DNA of 64,000 nt from Pseudoclavibacter soli DSM 23366. GTDB lineage: Bacteria; Actinomycetota; Actinomycetes; Actinomycetales; Microbacteriaceae. Shown one piece after another: positions 27,951 to 37,535 of the stretch (the first letter of the stretch is position 1; each line of letters begins with the position of its first letter). A program made the position numbers and the translations under genes. The stretch spans positions 496,001 to 560,000 of the forward strand of contig NZ_AUIC01000003.1 of NCBI RefSeq assembly GCF_000423505.1, written 5' to 3'. Under the pieces are notes generated by a model. That model was given only the letters and a program-made list of their open reading frames with translations, had not been told where the DNA came from and did not search any database.

Positions 27951-30256
27951 TCGGCCAAGGTGATCGGCGCGAGGGCGACAACAAGTTTCTTGCGTGCACC
28001 ACCGTCAAATACAATCGTCGCCACTTGTTTGCGCCCCTCACCGGCCAGCTCACGCACAGTGCCCTGGCCGAAGCTTGCATGTCGAATGCGGTCGCCGACG
28101 CTCACCTGCAGCATCGGCTTTGCGAGCGACTCGGCGGTCACCTGTGACGCCCACCCTCCGCGTTTGGGCGTCTGCGTGCGACGACTGGAATCCTCGGGCG
28201 ACAGCGAGGGGGTCGAACGCCTCGAAGAGTCGCCCCGGCTGCCGAGTGACGAGACCATCAGGTCTTCGGGGCGCTGACGCCAGTTGATCAGGTCGTCTGG
28301 AATATCGGCGAGAAACTGACTTGGTTCGTGTGTCTGCGCTTGACCGAAAACCGTGCGATTGACCGCGAGACTGAGGTAGAGCCGTCGCTGGGCTCGCGTG
28401 AGCCCGACATAGAACAGACGGCGCTCTTCAGCGATACCGCCGATCTCGTCGATCGACATCTGGTGAGGCAGCAGACCCTGTTCGAGGCCGGTGACGAACA
28501 CAGCAGGATATTCGAGCCCTTTGGCCGTGTGCAAGGTCATCAGCACAACACTGCCCGACTCGTCTTCGAGGTCATCGGCGGCCGCGGTGAGTGACACTTC
28601 TGTGAGAAAGTCGATCAGCTGAGCATCGGGGTTCTTCTCGGCGTAATCGGTCAGCTGGGCCTCGAACTCTTCAAGGTTCTCAGCCCGGGCATGGTCTTGG
28701 TCGTCGAGCGATGTGCGCAATGCCTCGATGAGGCCGATGTGTTCGAAGAAGCGGTGCACGACTTCATCGAGCCGCTCGGTGCTGAGCGCTCGCTGGGCAT
28801 CTTCGAGGGCCTGACCGAGACTGGTCATCGCCTGCGTGACCTTCGGCCCAAGGCCGATGCCCTTGGCCTGGCTGAGCGCCTGCGGCAGGGTGAGGCCGTG
28901 CTCGGCGGCAAAGTGCACGAGCCGAGACTCTGTGGTGGGGCCGATGCCCCGGCGCGGTACGTTGAGCACCCGTCGCACCGAGAGCTCGTCTGCCGGATTA
29001 ACCAACGCGACCAAGTAGGCCAGCGCGTCTTTGATCTCGGCCCGATCGTAGAATTTGGTGCCCCCGACCAGCCGATAGGGCACCCCGGCACGTACAAAGA
29101 TCTCTTCGAGGGCGCGAGTCTGCGCATTGGTGCGATAGAACACGGCGATATCGCGATAGTCAAGCCCTTCTCGGTGCAGCCGCGTAATCTCATCGGCGAC
29201 GAATTGCGCCTCATCGTGGGCGCTGTAGCCGGCGAAGGCCTCAATGGGCTCGCCGTCTCCCAGAGAGCTCCACAGTTGCTTCGCAGCTCGATCGTAGTTG
29301 CGCGCGATCACCGCGTTGGCCGCATCGAGGATGCGCTGGGTTGACCGGTAGTTCTGCTCGAGCAGCACCACATGGGTGCCCGGGAAGTCTTTGTCGAAGT
29401 CGATGATGTTGCGCAGGTCGGCGCCGCGGAATGCGTAGATCGACTGGTCAGAATCACCCACTACTGTGAGTGCGGGCACCGGCTGCCCTTCGACGGCCGG
29501 TGTGGTGAGTGCTCGGATGAGCTCGTACTGCGCCTTATTGGTGTCTTGATATTCATCGACCAGCACGTGCAGCCACTTCTGCTGGTAGCGATGGCGCACC
29601 TCGGGAAAGCCGTTGAGCAGATGCACCGTATAGACCAAGATGTCGTCGAAGTCGAGCGCATTGGCTCGCCGCAGCGCATCGTCATATGCCCGATACACAT
29701 CGAGCACGGCCTCGCCGGTGGGGTCACCCGGCTGCAGTTCGCGCGAGACGTCATCGGGATCGCGCAGCTCGTTCTTCCAGGCTGAGATGCGGTGCTGCGC
29801 CGCAGCAGCGGTGAGCCCCTCGACATCGGCGTGACGCTCTTTAATCAGCCGTTTGAGCAGCACACGCGAGTCGTGAGTGTCATAGATAGTGAAACTCGCG
29901 CCAAGGCCGAGTGCGGCAATCTCGCGGCGCAGAATGCGCACGCACGCCGAGTGGAACGTGCTGATCCACATGCCCTCGGCGGCCGCGCCCAACAGCTGCC
30001 CGACGCGCTCGCGCATCTCGTTGGCCGCCTTGTTCGTGAAGGTGATGGCGAGGATTTGGCTGGGCCAGGCATCGTGGGTGCTGATCAGATGAGCAATGCG
30101 ATGAGTGAGCACGCGGGTCTTGCCAGAGCCTGCCCCTGCCACAATCAGCAGCGCCGGGCCGCGATAGAGCACGGCTTCGCGCTGCTGCGGGTTGAGCCCG
30201 CTAACCAGCGGATCTGCAGCGACAGCGGGGTGTTCAGAAGAAGGTGAGTGCGGCAT
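27947..30256 (-). CDS. pcrA: UvrD/PcrA-type ATP-dependent DNA helicase
   Basis: Superfamily 1A 3'-5' helicase for excision repair and removal of RecA or stalled polymerase. 769 residues. Motif I AGAGSGKT near 40, motif II VDEYQDTN near 235, motif III VGDSDQSIYAFRGAD, motif IV EQNYRST, motif V TLHTAKGLEYPAVF and motif VI LFYVGLTRAQ are all intact. The last ~60 residues form a Tudor-like domain (GDRIRHASFGQGTV) as in PcrA/UvrD1, which binds RNA polymerase in relatives. ATG 30256 is chosen since TACAAT lies 7 bases before it. Confidence 0.95.
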   Translation of the reverse strand: MPHSPSSEHPAVAADPLVSGLNPQQREAVLYRGPALLIVAGAGSGKTRVLTHRIAHLISTHDAWPSQILAITFTNKAANEMRERVGQLLGAAAEGMWISTFHSACVRILRREIAALGLGASFTIYDTHDSRVLLKRLIKERHADVEGLTAAAAQHRISAWKNELRDPDDVSRELQPGDPTGEAVLDVYRAYDDALRRANALDFDDILVYTVHLLNGFPEVRHRYQQKWLHVLVDEYQDTNKAQYELIRALTTPAVEGQPVPALTVVGDSDQSIYAFRGADLRNIIDFDKDFPGTHVVLLEQNYRSTQRILDAANAVIARNYDRAAKQLWSSLGDGEPIEAFAGYSAHDEAQFVADEITRLHREGLDYRDIAVFYRTNAQTRALEEIFVRAGVPYRLVGGTKFYDRAEIKDALAYLVALVNPADELSVRRVLNVPRRGIGPTTESRLVHFAAEHGLTLPQALSQAKGIGLGPKVTQAMTSLGQALEDAQRALSTERLDEVVHRFFEHIGLIEALRTSLDDQDHARAENLEEFEAQLTDYAEKNPDAQLIDFLTEVSLTAAADDLEDESGSVVLMTLHTAKGLEYPAVFVTGLEQGLLPHQMSIDEIGGIAEERRLFYVGLTRAQRRLYLSLAVNRTVFGQAQTHEPSQFLADIPDDLINWRQRPEDLMVSSLGSRGDSSRRSTPSLSPEDSSRRTQTPKRGGWASQVTAESLAKPMLQVSVGDRIRHASFGQGTVRELAGEGRKQVATIVFDGGARKKLVVALAPITLAE

Positions 30257-30263
30257 CCATTCG

Positions 30264-30269
30264 ATTGTA
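30264..30269 (-). promoter_or_regulatory. -10 box of pcrA (leaderless)
   Basis: TACAAT on the minus strand, 7 bases before the chosen pcrA ATG at 30256. No Shine-Dalgarno sequence is seen. Confidence 0.5.
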
Positions 30270-30288
30270 CGTGGCACCACCGACAGCC

Positions 30289-31455
30289 TCAGACCTCGGG
30301 CAGCTCTTCGTCAGAGTCGGGGTCGTCGGCTGCGAGCACAACCTCATGCTCTTTGCGCCGCACGGGCAGCGCAGGCAGATCGGGGCCATCCCAGACCTGC
30401 AGCACCGACCAGGCCGCAGCGGTCAGCGGCACGGCGATGATCGCGCCGAGCACCCCGCCGAGGCTCGCGCCTAAGGTCAGTGCGATCAGAATGACCAGGG
30501 GGTGCAGCTTGAGTGTGCGGCCCATGACGATCGGCTGCAGCAGGTTGCCCTCGATCTGATTGACCCCGACCACAATGCCAATGACGATCAACGCAGCGAC
30601 CGGCCCGTTAGCCACCAACGCCACCAACGCGGCGACGATCCCCGCAAGAGTGGCGCCCACGATCGGAATGAAGGAAGTAATGAACACGATCACGGCCAGC
30701 GGCAGCGCAAGCGGCACCTGCAGAATGGCGAGCCCGACGCCGATGCCGACGGCATCTGCTGCCGCCACGATGGATGTGCCGCGCAGGTACCCGCCAAAGG
30801 TGGCCGTGGTGGCCCGGCCAACACGCAGACCGCGCTCATAGGCTTCGCCGTGGAAGGGGCGCAGCAGAAACTCCCAGATCTGAGGGCCGTCTTTGAGAAA
30901 GAAGAACAGCACCACAACAAAAATGCCGAAGCCAGTGAGGAAGCTCGCGGTCGCCGAGAGGCCGGCCAACGCGCCCGACTGGAATCCGCTGGTGCTCAGC
31001 ACATCGGTGAACCAACCGGTGATCTGGTCAGGCGTGGGCAGCTGATCGGCGAACGACTGGTTCGACAGGAAGCTCTGCAGCGACCCTAGCCCGTCATTGG
31101 TGGCCGTGACCAGGTCGTCCCACTGGTTAATCACGGCGAGCACGATCAGCCAGATGATCAGCGCCAGAATCAGGATGATGGAAAGCAGCGCGATCCAGGT
31201 GGCCAACATGCGATGCACACCATGGCTGTGCAGCCAGGCGATGGCCGGGTGAATGGCACTGGCCACGATCAGCGCAAGCAGTGCCGGGGTGACTACCACA
31301 GACAACTGCACAGTCAAGGCAACCACGATCGCGACCACCGCGAGCACGGCGAGAATCTGCACGCTGCGTGTGGCGGCTCGGCCAAAACCGCTGCCCCACA
31401 GCGCAGACGCTGATCGGGATTCACGAACCGGTTCGGCCTGTGGATGTGTTGCCAT
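30289..31455 (-). CDS. AI-2E family transporter (UPF0118-type permease)
   Basis: 388 residues with about eight helices; the last block around FITSFIPIVGATLAGIVAAL is the family signature. Family members export small molecules or run Na+/H+ antiport; the AI-2 link applies to one subgroup only, so the substrate is open. The short C-terminus is charged (Asp, Glu). ATG 31455 follows GAAGGGAG; the longer frame back to 31686 reads through the tmRNA gene and is not real. It is followed 32 bases later by pcrA in the same direction. Confidence 0.85.
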   Translation of the reverse strand: MATHPQAEPVRESRSASALWGSGFGRAATRSVQILAVLAVVAIVVALTVQLSVVVTPALLALIVASAIHPAIAWLHSHGVHRMLATWIALLSIILILALIIWLIVLAVINQWDDLVTATNDGLGSLQSFLSNQSFADQLPTPDQITGWFTDVLSTSGFQSGALAGLSATASFLTGFGIFVVVLFFFLKDGPQIWEFLLRPFHGEAYERGLRVGRATTATFGGYLRGTSIVAAADAVGIGVGLAILQVPLALPLAVIVFITSFIPIVGATLAGIVAALVALVANGPVAALIVIGIVVGVNQIEGNLLQPIVMGRTLKLHPLVILIALTLGASLGGVLGAIIAVPLTAAAWSVLQVWDGPDLPALPVRRKEHEVVLAADDPDSDEELPEV

Positions 31456-31610
31456 GATGGCTCCCTTCTCGGCACCGAATCTGATCGACTCGGCTTGAGC
31501 ATGCGGCAGCCCGCGTAACATCATCGCGCGACTGCGCACAGGGTGCTCAACGGTTCGCACCGCATGCCGGGCGTTGCGTGGCGTGCGCTGCGTGGAAAAC
31601 GAGCGCACAG

Positions 31611-31982
31611 TGGTGGAGACGCCGGGAATCGAACCCGGGTCCACTGCTCGGTTCATGCGACTTCTACGGGCGTAGCCTGTATTCACGTTCTACTCGGCTT
31701 TGACCTTTACGACAGGCGCGAGGTCAACAAGCCCAGTGGAGATCAATGTCCCGAGGCGGCCCTCCACGTGCCGTACCGGTGAGTCTTCTCAATGACGTTC
31801 AGCACCCGGTCGAAGACTTCCCGGGGTGAACGGATTTCGAGGCTCGCTTTACGCAGCGAGGGCGAAATCAGTGCGTTTTGCTTTTGCACTTATTGGTTGC
31901 GTGACTTGGTTTACGAGATCATCCACGCCTTCTCGGCCCGCTTCTCACAATCTTCAAGACAGTGTCGAAACCGATCGTCCCC
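31611..31982 (-). ncRNA. ssrA: Transfer-messenger RNA
   Basis: 372 bases. The 5' GGGGACG pairs with CGTCTCC near the 3' end (one G-U), followed by ACCA, so the CCA is encoded. The 5' block GATCGGTTTCGAC and the T-arm GGGTTCGATTCCC are diagnostic. The tag frame starts at a GCA resume codon (31887) and ends in TAA at 31849, giving AKAKRTDFALAA, a typical actinobacterial degradation tag. The region 31850-31660 holds the pseudoknot stems. smpB lies 102 bases upstream. The RNA rescues stalled ribosomes and tags the broken product for proteolysis. Confidence 0.96.
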
Positions 31983-32084
31983 ATGTTCAGTTGTCAATCG
32001 TCACGGTCTCGCATCGAAGACACGACACCGGACTCACCACCATATAACAGCGATACACCACCTGTCATTCCCGATCAGCAAAGA

Positions 32085-32567
32085 TCAGGCAGGGTCTCCG
32101 CGCCGGTTGACCCGAGCCATCGCCCGCTTGGCCTCCATGCTGTCGTGGCGCTCACGCAGAGCCTGACGCTTGTCGTACTCGCGCTTGCCACGCGCGAGCG
32201 CGATCTCGACTTTGGCCCGACCGTCTTTGAAGTAGAGCCGCAGCGGCACAAGCGTGATGCCGCTGTCGCCAAGCTTGTGCGAGATGCGAATGATCTCTTG
32301 CCGGTGCAGCAGCAGCTTGCGCTTGCGTTTCGGCGCGTGATTGGTCCAGGAGCCGTTGAGGTACTCGGGAATGTGCACGTTGTCGAGCCACATTTCGCCC
32401 CCGTCGAGATAGGCGTAGCCGTCGAGCAGCGAGGCACGCCCTTCGCGCAGCGACTTGACCTCTGAGCCCGTCAGCACCATTCCTGCCTCATAGGTGTCGA
32501 GAATGGTGTAATCGTGCCGAGCTTTCTTGTTGCTCGCGATCAGGCGCTCTCCGACTTCTTTGGGCAT
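32085..32567 (-). CDS. smpB: SsrA-binding protein
   Basis: Binds the tRNA-like end of tmRNA and brings it to stalled ribosomes. 160 residues, the normal length. [17 protein letters not shown] at the N-terminus, [16 protein letters not shown] and the basic [16 protein letters not shown] tail, which enters the mRNA channel, are all typical. It is next to ssrA and behind prfB-ftsE-ftsX, the usual actinobacterial order. The ATG at 32567 lies 28 bases after ftsX. Confidence 0.96.
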   Translation of the reverse strand: MPKEVGERLIASNKKARHDYTILDTYEAGMVLTGSEVKSLREGRASLLDGYAYLDGGEMWLDNVHIPEYLNGSWTNHAPKRKRKLLLHRQEIIRISHKLGDSGITLVPLRLYFKDGRAKVEIALARGKREYDKRQALRERHDSMEAKRAMARVNRRGDPA

Positions 32568-32595
32568 GCCCCCAGTGTAGTCGTGCCGCTGACAA

Positions 32596-33513
32596 TCAGA
32601 CCCGCAGATACCGCCGAATCGCGAAGGCCGAAGCCAGGGCAGACAGCACCACGCCGACGCCGATCACCACGAGGAACACTGGCCAGGCGGTGCCGAGGGT
32701 GATGAATGCCGTGTATGGCATCGCATCCGCCAAATATCCCTGCACGAAGAACACGAGTACTGCTGCCAGTGCACCACAGGCCAGCAGCGAGCCGATCAGC
32801 GCCGAGATCACCCCTTCGAGCACGAATGGCGTTTGAATGAAGAAGTTCGACGCACCGACCAGACGCATGATGCCGAGCTCTCGGCGTCTCGAGAACGCAG
32901 AGAGCCTGATCGTTGTGGTGATCAGCAGGATAGCCGCCACCAGCATCAGCCCAGCCACCACCAAAGCGGTCAGCGAGGCGACGTTGAGCACCCCGAAGAT
33001 CTGATCGAGATACGCCTTCTGATCTTGCACTTGATCGACCCCAGCCACATCGGTGAAGCTCTGGATGATCACCGCCGAGTCTGTTGCCGGGTTCTTCAGA
33101 TTCACCCAGTAGGTGCTCGACAGCTGATCTTCGGTCACGAAGTCGAGCGCCTGGTTGTTGGCAAACTGCTCTTTGAAGTTCGCATAGGCGTCAGCCTGCG
33201 ACTCGTAGTAGTACTTGTCGACATACTGCGAGAGCGTCGCCGACTCAAGACGCTGTTCGATGGCGGCCCGCTGGTCATCGGTGACTGCGCCGTCTGGGCA
33301 GCGATCAACCGACGAGGAATCAGCACACAGGTAGATGGCCACCTGCGCTTTGTCGTACCAGAAGGTCTTCATCGCGCTGATCTGCTGCTGCAGCAGCACG
33401 GCGGCGCCCACGAAGGTCAGCGAGATGAACGTCACCAGCACGATCGAGACGACCATCGAGAGATTGCGGCTGAGTCCGCTGCGGGTCTCAGCCAGGATGC
33501 GGCGGAAGATCAC
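32596..33513 (-). CDS. ftsX: Cell-division protein FtsX
   Basis: Permease-like partner of FtsE; the pair controls septal peptidoglycan hydrolases such as RipC-type enzymes. 305 residues. Helix 1 is at about 22-45, then an extracellular domain of about 130 residues with two cysteines (LCADSSS...DRC) likely to form a disulfide, then three C-terminal helices around [14 protein letters not shown], the FtsX signature. It overlaps ftsE by ATGA. Confidence 0.94.
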   Translation of the reverse strand: MIFRRILAETRSGLSRNLSMVVSIVLVTFISLTFVGAAVLLQQQISAMKTFWYDKAQVAIYLCADSSSVDRCPDGAVTDDQRAAIEQRLESATLSQYVDKYYYESQADAYANFKEQFANNQALDFVTEDQLSSTYWVNLKNPATDSAVIIQSFTDVAGVDQVQDQKAYLDQIFGVLNVASLTALVVAGLMLVAAILLITTTIRLSAFSRRRELGIMRLVGASNFFIQTPFVLEGVISALIGSLLACGALAAVLVFFVQGYLADAMPYTAFITLGTAWPVFLVVIGVGVVLSALASAFAIRRYLRV

Positions 33514-34559
33514 TTGCGCTCCTCACTCGCGCTCGAGTCTGGTGCAGGTGGGGTCGCCGGGCGAGCAGCGCCACCAATGAGCCCGAGTCGTTCGGTCAAC
33601 GGCTGCGACTCATGGGCGATGACCTGAATGTCGGGCGCCTCAGACGGCTGCGCCTGCGGCCGTGCCACAGCAGGCTCTGCGGCAGGTTCGGTCTGCGGCT
33701 GAGCGGCCGGTTTCGGCGTCGCCGGCACTGCCGCGATCCGCGGAGGCGGCACCTCCGCAGAGACCGTCTCGACAGTCGTGGTGGCTGTGCGTGCGGGCAG
33801 CGCTGGCGCAGGTTCTCCGTCATGCAGGGCCGCACGGCGCGCACGACGCTCAGCCCGTGCATCCGGCGCCGAAGGCACCTCACGGTAGACCGCGTCGCGC
33901 TCATCACGCACGAGCCGACCGAGCTCAAGCCCGATCACACGCTTGCGCATGCGGTTGACAATCGTGGTGTCATGCGTCGCCATGAGAATCGTGGTGCCAC
34001 TGGCGTTGATGCGCTCGAGCAGGCTCATGATGCCCGCGCTGGTGTCTGGGTCGAGGTTGCCGGTGGGCTCATCAGCGAGCAGGATGGCCGGCTTGGTCAC
34101 CACCGCCCGGGCAATCGCCACACGCTGTTGCTCGCCACCAGAGAGCTCATGCGGCAGCGCGTCACCGCGCCCGTCGAGACCCACCAGACGCAGCACGTCT
34201 GGCACTGCCTCTTGAATATAGCCGGCCGACTTGCCGGTGACTTCGAGCGCGAAGGCGATGTTCTCGCTGGCCGATTTGTTGGGCAGCAGACGGAAGTCTT
34301 GGAACACGACCCCGAGGTTGCGTCGGTAGAACGGAATACGTCGCGATGAGATCGAGCGCAGGTTGTAGCCGAGCACGTGCACGGCACCGCTGGTGACACG
34401 CTCCTCTTTGAGCACGAGACGCAGCAGCGTCGACTTGCCGGAGCCGCTGGCGCCGACAAGGAACACGAAGTCGCCCTTGTCGATCTCCAGCGAGACGTCT
34501 TTGAGCGCCGGGCGGTCGCTGTTCTTATACGTCTTGGTGACGTTCTCGAAACTAATCAT
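33510..34559 (-). CDS. ftsE: Cell-division ATP-binding protein FtsE with long tail
   Basis: ATPase of the FtsEX divisome complex. Residues 1 to about 225 are a full ABC domain: Walker [10 protein letters not shown] near 36, signature [14 protein letters not shown] near 141, Walker [10 protein letters not shown], and switch MATHD. Then about 120 extra residues rich in Ala and Pro, absent from the ~229-residue standard FtsE, ending with a less simple stretch ([19 protein letters not shown]). The tail may bind a partner or the membrane. A TAGACT box ends 9 bases before the ATG. Confidence 0.94.
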   Translation of the reverse strand: MISFENVTKTYKNSDRPALKDVSLEIDKGDFVFLVGASGSGKSTLLRLVLKEERVTSGAVHVLGYNLRSISSRRIPFYRRNLGVVFQDFRLLPNKSASENIAFALEVTGKSAGYIQEAVPDVLRLVGLDGRGDALPHELSGGEQQRVAIARAVVTKPAILLADEPTGNLDPDTSAGIMSLLERINASGTTILMATHDTTIVNRMRKRVIGLELGRLVRDERDAVYREVPSAPDARAERRARRAALHDGEPAPALPARTATTTVETVSAEVPPPRIAAVPATPKPAAQPQTEPAAEPAVARPQAQPSEAPDIQVIAHESQPLTERLGLIGGAARPATPPAPDSSASEERK

Positions 34560-34568
34560 GGCGAGTGA

Positions 34569-34574
34569 AGTCTA
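34569..34574 (-). promoter_or_regulatory. -10 box of ftsE
   Basis: TAGACT on the minus strand, 9 bases before the ftsE ATG, giving a leaderless or very short-leader mRNA. Confidence 0.4.
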
Positions 34575-34626
34575 CGGTGCTGAATCTGTGCGCCAGCCGT
34601 GCGCGGGCGCGTGTTGACGACTTGGC

Positions 34627-35745
34627 TCAGCTTTCGCTGTGCGCTTCGCCGCTCTTGCGCCAGCGAATACCCGCCGAGATGAACCCGTCGATATCGCCGT
34701 CGAACACATCATCGGGGTTGTTGACCTCATACCCGGTGCGCAGGTCTTTGACCATCTGGTACGGCGCCAGCACATATGAGCGCATCTGATCGCCCCAGCT
34801 GGCTTTGATGTCTCCGGCGAGGCCCTTCTTCGTGGCCTCTTCTTCTTGACGGCGAATCTCGAGCAGGCGAGACTGCAGCACGCGCAACGCGGCAGCACGG
34901 TTCTGAATCTGGCTCTTCTCGTTCTGGCAGCTGACCACGATGCCTGTGGGCAGGTGGGTGATGCGCACCGCAGAGTCGGTGGTGTTCACTGACTGGCCAC
35001 CCGGCCCCGAGGAGCGGAAGACATCGACACGGATGTCGGTGTCGGGAATGTCGATGTGCTCAGTGGGAGCCACCAGCGGCACCACCTCGACTGCTGCGAA
35101 CGACGTCTGCCGTTTGCCCGCCGAGTTGAACGGGCTCATGCGCACCAAGCGGTGAGTACCCGCCTCAACCGAGAGCGTGCCGAACACGTACGGCTCGTCG
35201 ATCTCGAACGTGGCCGACTTGATGCCCGCCTCTTCTGCGTACGAGGTGTCGAGAATCGTGGTCTTATGCCCGTGATGCTCGGCCCAGCGCAGGTATTCAC
35301 GCAGGAGCATCTCAGCGAAGTCTGCCGCGTCAACGCCGCCAGCACCCGCCCGGATGGTCACCACAGCGCCGCGATCGTCGTATTCGCCGTTGAGCAGCGT
35401 CTGCACCTCAAGATCGTCGATCGACTTCTGCAGCTGCTCGAGTTCGTGCTCGGCCTCGTGCTTGGAGGCTTCGTCATCTTCTTCGTTGGCCAGCTCGACC
35501 AGCACCTCGAGATCATCGATGCGCTGCCCCACCTCAGTGACCTTGGCCAGCTGGGCCTTGGCGCGTGACAGCTGGCTGGTCACCTGCTGAGCACGCTCGG
35601 TGTCATCCCACAGGCCAGGCTCGACGGCCTGCTCATTGAGCTCGGCGATGCGCGCCTCGAGCCCCTCGGGGTCGACCACCTGCCGAATGTCGGCGAAGGT
35701 GCTGCGCAGTGCAGCGATGCGTTCAGAGATGTCAAGATCAGCCAT
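34627..35745 (-). CDS. prfB: Peptide chain release factor 2
   Basis: Recognises UGA and UAA and releases the nascent chain. 372 residues. The GGQ loop is in [17 protein letters not shown] near 253 and the stop-reading SPF tripeptide is in [11 protein letters not shown] near 206. The frame is continuous from the ATG: the programmed frameshift with in-frame UGA found in many bacterial prfB genes is absent, so RF2 autoregulation by that route is not used. First gene of the prfB-ftsE-ftsX-smpB-ssrA block. Confidence 0.96.
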   Translation of the reverse strand: MADLDISERIAALRSTFADIRQVVDPEGLEARIAELNEQAVEPGLWDDTERAQQVTSQLSRAKAQLAKVTEVGQRIDDLEVLVELANEEDDEASKHEAEHELEQLQKSIDDLEVQTLLNGEYDDRGAVVTIRAGAGGVDAADFAEMLLREYLRWAEHHGHKTTILDTSYAEEAGIKSATFEIDEPYVFGTLSVEAGTHRLVRMSPFNSAGKRQTSFAAVEVVPLVAPTEHIDIPDTDIRVDVFRSSGPGGQSVNTTDSAVRITHLPTGIVVSCQNEKSQIQNRAAALRVLQSRLLEIRRQEEEATKKGLAGDIKASWGDQMRSYVLAPYQMVKDLRTGYEVNNPDDVFDGDIDGFISAGIRWRKSGEAHSES

Positions 35746-35754
35746 AGCCCTGAC

Positions 35755-35760
35755 AGTCTA
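35755..35760 (-). promoter_or_regulatory. -10 box of prfB
   Basis: TAGACT on the minus strand, 9 bases before the prfB ATG. Confidence 0.4.
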
Positions 35761-35779
35761 CCCGGCACCTGCCCCGGCG

Positions 35780-37138
35780 TCAGGCGGATGCGAGATATCG
35801 CTGGTAGTCGACGGCCACCTGATCGGCATAGGCATTGGCCCACCGTGTCATCGCCGCATCGAATCGCACGCCCTTCGTGAGGTACCCGGCGATCCAGTGC
35901 ACCGCGGGGCTCTGCGCGTGCGCACGGGCCAGCAACAGGCCGCAGCCGATCACGTACTCTTCATAGCCGCGCAGCTCGAGACGGTCGAGATCGACCGACC
36001 CTTTCATGTCACGGAACTGCCGCAGATAGAACTGGTGGCCGCTCGCCGACCCCCAGCCCAAGAACGGGTCTGAGACCGCCTGCAGAATGCGCTGGTGTTC
36101 GACCACACGTTGCCCGTTGTGGCCATGGCGACCCAACGTTGCCGGCGTCGTCTCGTTAGGCAGATTGAACTCGGTGACCACCGACTCCACCGCCTCTTTG
36201 ATCTGCAGCACAAGTGGCTGATCCAACCGGTCAAGCAGCAGCACCACAAAACAGCGCGTGCCCACGCTGCCCACGCCCACAACCCGTCGGGCACCATCGA
36301 TGAGTCGGTACTTCTGCAGCAGCAGACGGATGTCCGGTGCGGCAGACGCCATGTACTCGCGATACAGCTCGCGCACGCCGCGCGCCCGGGCATCGACCAG
36401 ATGCGTCAGCACCGGCGGCTCCTCGCGAAACTGCAGCTGCCCGTGCTCGTCAAACTCGGTCAGTCGGTCAACCGCCTGCACTGACGTGCGACGCCGGGCC
36501 TTCTCGACCAGCCGCGTGAATGCCGGCGCCGTCGAGGCATCAAGCGCCGCCGCGATGCCCGCATCGTCGACACTCTCGTAATAACGATCGAGCGCGGAGA
36601 GAGTCGAGAGCCGGCGCATCGCCCGTCGATAGGCCTGCGAGGCCTGCATCGCCAGATGCGTGGTGGCGTCGGCCGAGAATCCTCGATCACGCGCCCCCAC
36701 GACCACACTGGTGATCATGCGGCGCACATCCCACTCCCAGGGCCCCGGTGCCGCCTCATCAAAGTCATTGAGGTCGAACACCAGCCGCCGCTCTGGAGAG
36801 GCGAAGAATCCGAAATTGCTGATGTGAGCATCCCCGCAAATCACAATCTGCTGACCGGTGTCGATCTGATGCGCCAAGTCAAAGGCCATCAGCCTGGCGC
36901 TGCCACGATAGAACGAGAACGCCGATGCACTCATGCGCTCACGCCGCAGCTCGACCAGCTCAGGCAGTCGAGTGGCATTCTGCGCATCAAGAATGGCCGA
37001 CGGATCGCGATCGGCCGGCGCGAACACCCCGAGATCGTCAATCGGAACAGTACGCCGATACCGCTTGCCATCAGCGCGCAGCTGATCAGCTGACGCGAAC
37101 ACATCGCCCGTGCGCGAGCCGTAAATGCTGCGAGACAT
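35780..37138 (-). CDS. DUF2252 protein, kinase-like
   Basis: 452 residues of a widespread actinobacterial family without assigned function. The visible core, VICGDAHISNFG near 110 followed by FDLNDFDEA near 133, resembles the HxxN and DxD active-site loops of aminoglycoside/choline kinase-fold phosphotransferases, so an ATP-dependent transfer reaction is a reasonable guess, not a finding. Start ATG 37138 has GAGGAGGGG in front; the frame open back to 37267 lacks such a site. It stands alone between prfB and the tRNA-Leu gene. Confidence 0.75.
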   Translation of the reverse strand: MSRSIYGSRTGDVFASADQLRADGKRYRRTVPIDDLGVFAPADRDPSAILDAQNATRLPELVELRRERMSASAFSFYRGSARLMAFDLAHQIDTGQQIVICGDAHISNFGFFASPERRLVFDLNDFDEAAPGPWEWDVRRMITSVVVGARDRGFSADATTHLAMQASQAYRRAMRRLSTLSALDRYYESVDDAGIAAALDASTAPAFTRLVEKARRRTSVQAVDRLTEFDEHGQLQFREEPPVLTHLVDARARGVRELYREYMASAAPDIRLLLQKYRLIDGARRVVGVGSVGTRCFVVLLLDRLDQPLVLQIKEAVESVVTEFNLPNETTPATLGRHGHNGQRVVEHQRILQAVSDPFLGWGSASGHQFYLRQFRDMKGSVDLDRLELRGYEEYVIGCGLLLARAHAQSPAVHWIAGYLTKGVRFDAAMTRWANAYADQVAVDYQRYLASA

Positions 37139-37203
37139 GACCCCTCCTCGGTGCGTGCTGCCCATTGGCAGCCTCATCTCCCGATGGTACGCCGCCACTT
37201 TGG

Positions 37204-37209
37204 TAGGCT
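37204..37209 (+). promoter_or_regulatory. -10 box for tRNA-Leu
   Basis: TAGGCT gives a start near 37216 and a precursor leader of about 75 bases before the mature 5' end. Confidence 0.35.
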
Positions 37210-37241
37210 CGATGCGGTTTCGTGCGGTTTCACCGCACCCC

Positions 37242-37306
37242 GCGGATGTGGTGGCAGCGCCCACCAAGGTTTCACCACACCCGCGACCACGCGGATGTGG
37301 TGAAAC
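37242..37306 (+). repeat. Duplicated tRNA 5' end and inverted repeat before tRNA-Leu
   Basis: GCGGATGTGGTG, the first 12 bases of tRNA-Leu, also occurs at 37242-37253. GTTTCACCACACCCGC (37269-37284) is complementary, apart from one G-U pair, to the tRNA start at 37291-37306, with a 6-base loop ending exactly at the tRNA 5' end. Confidence 0.8.
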
Positions 37307-37372
37307 TGGCAGACACGCAGGATTTAGGTTCCTGTGCCGAAAGGCTTGCGGGTTCGAGTCCCGCCATCCGCA
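37291..37372 (+). tRNA. tRNA-Leu (anticodon TAG)
   Basis: Acceptor GCGGATG pairs with CATCCGC. The D-arm holds GGTGAAACTGGCAGACAC, the anticodon stem CAGGA/TCCTG encloses loop TTTAGGT, a long variable arm follows as in class II tRNAs, and the T-arm is GCGGGTTCGAGTCCCGC. The discriminator is A and CCA is not encoded. Confidence 0.95.
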
Positions 37373-37535
37373 CTGTGCTTATTGCCGCGCCGCATCTGCG
37401 TCGCGACTGCCTTCGCGGACGCCTCCGCATTCGCCGCACAGGTCGCCGAACGCTCCGGCTGCTCCGGCCTTTCTCGGGGTCTGGGACTCTGCGGTCAGGC
37501 GCACCATGCCGTGGCCTCGCTTGCCGCCGCGTACC

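Noticed and set aside
31456-31686. N-terminal extension of the AI-2E transporter
   Set aside because: It reads through the 3' end of the tmRNA gene; ATG 31455 has a strong ribosome site.
35668-35745. Programmed frameshift in prfB
   Set aside because: The reading frame is continuous from the ATG and no in-frame TGA is present in the first codons.
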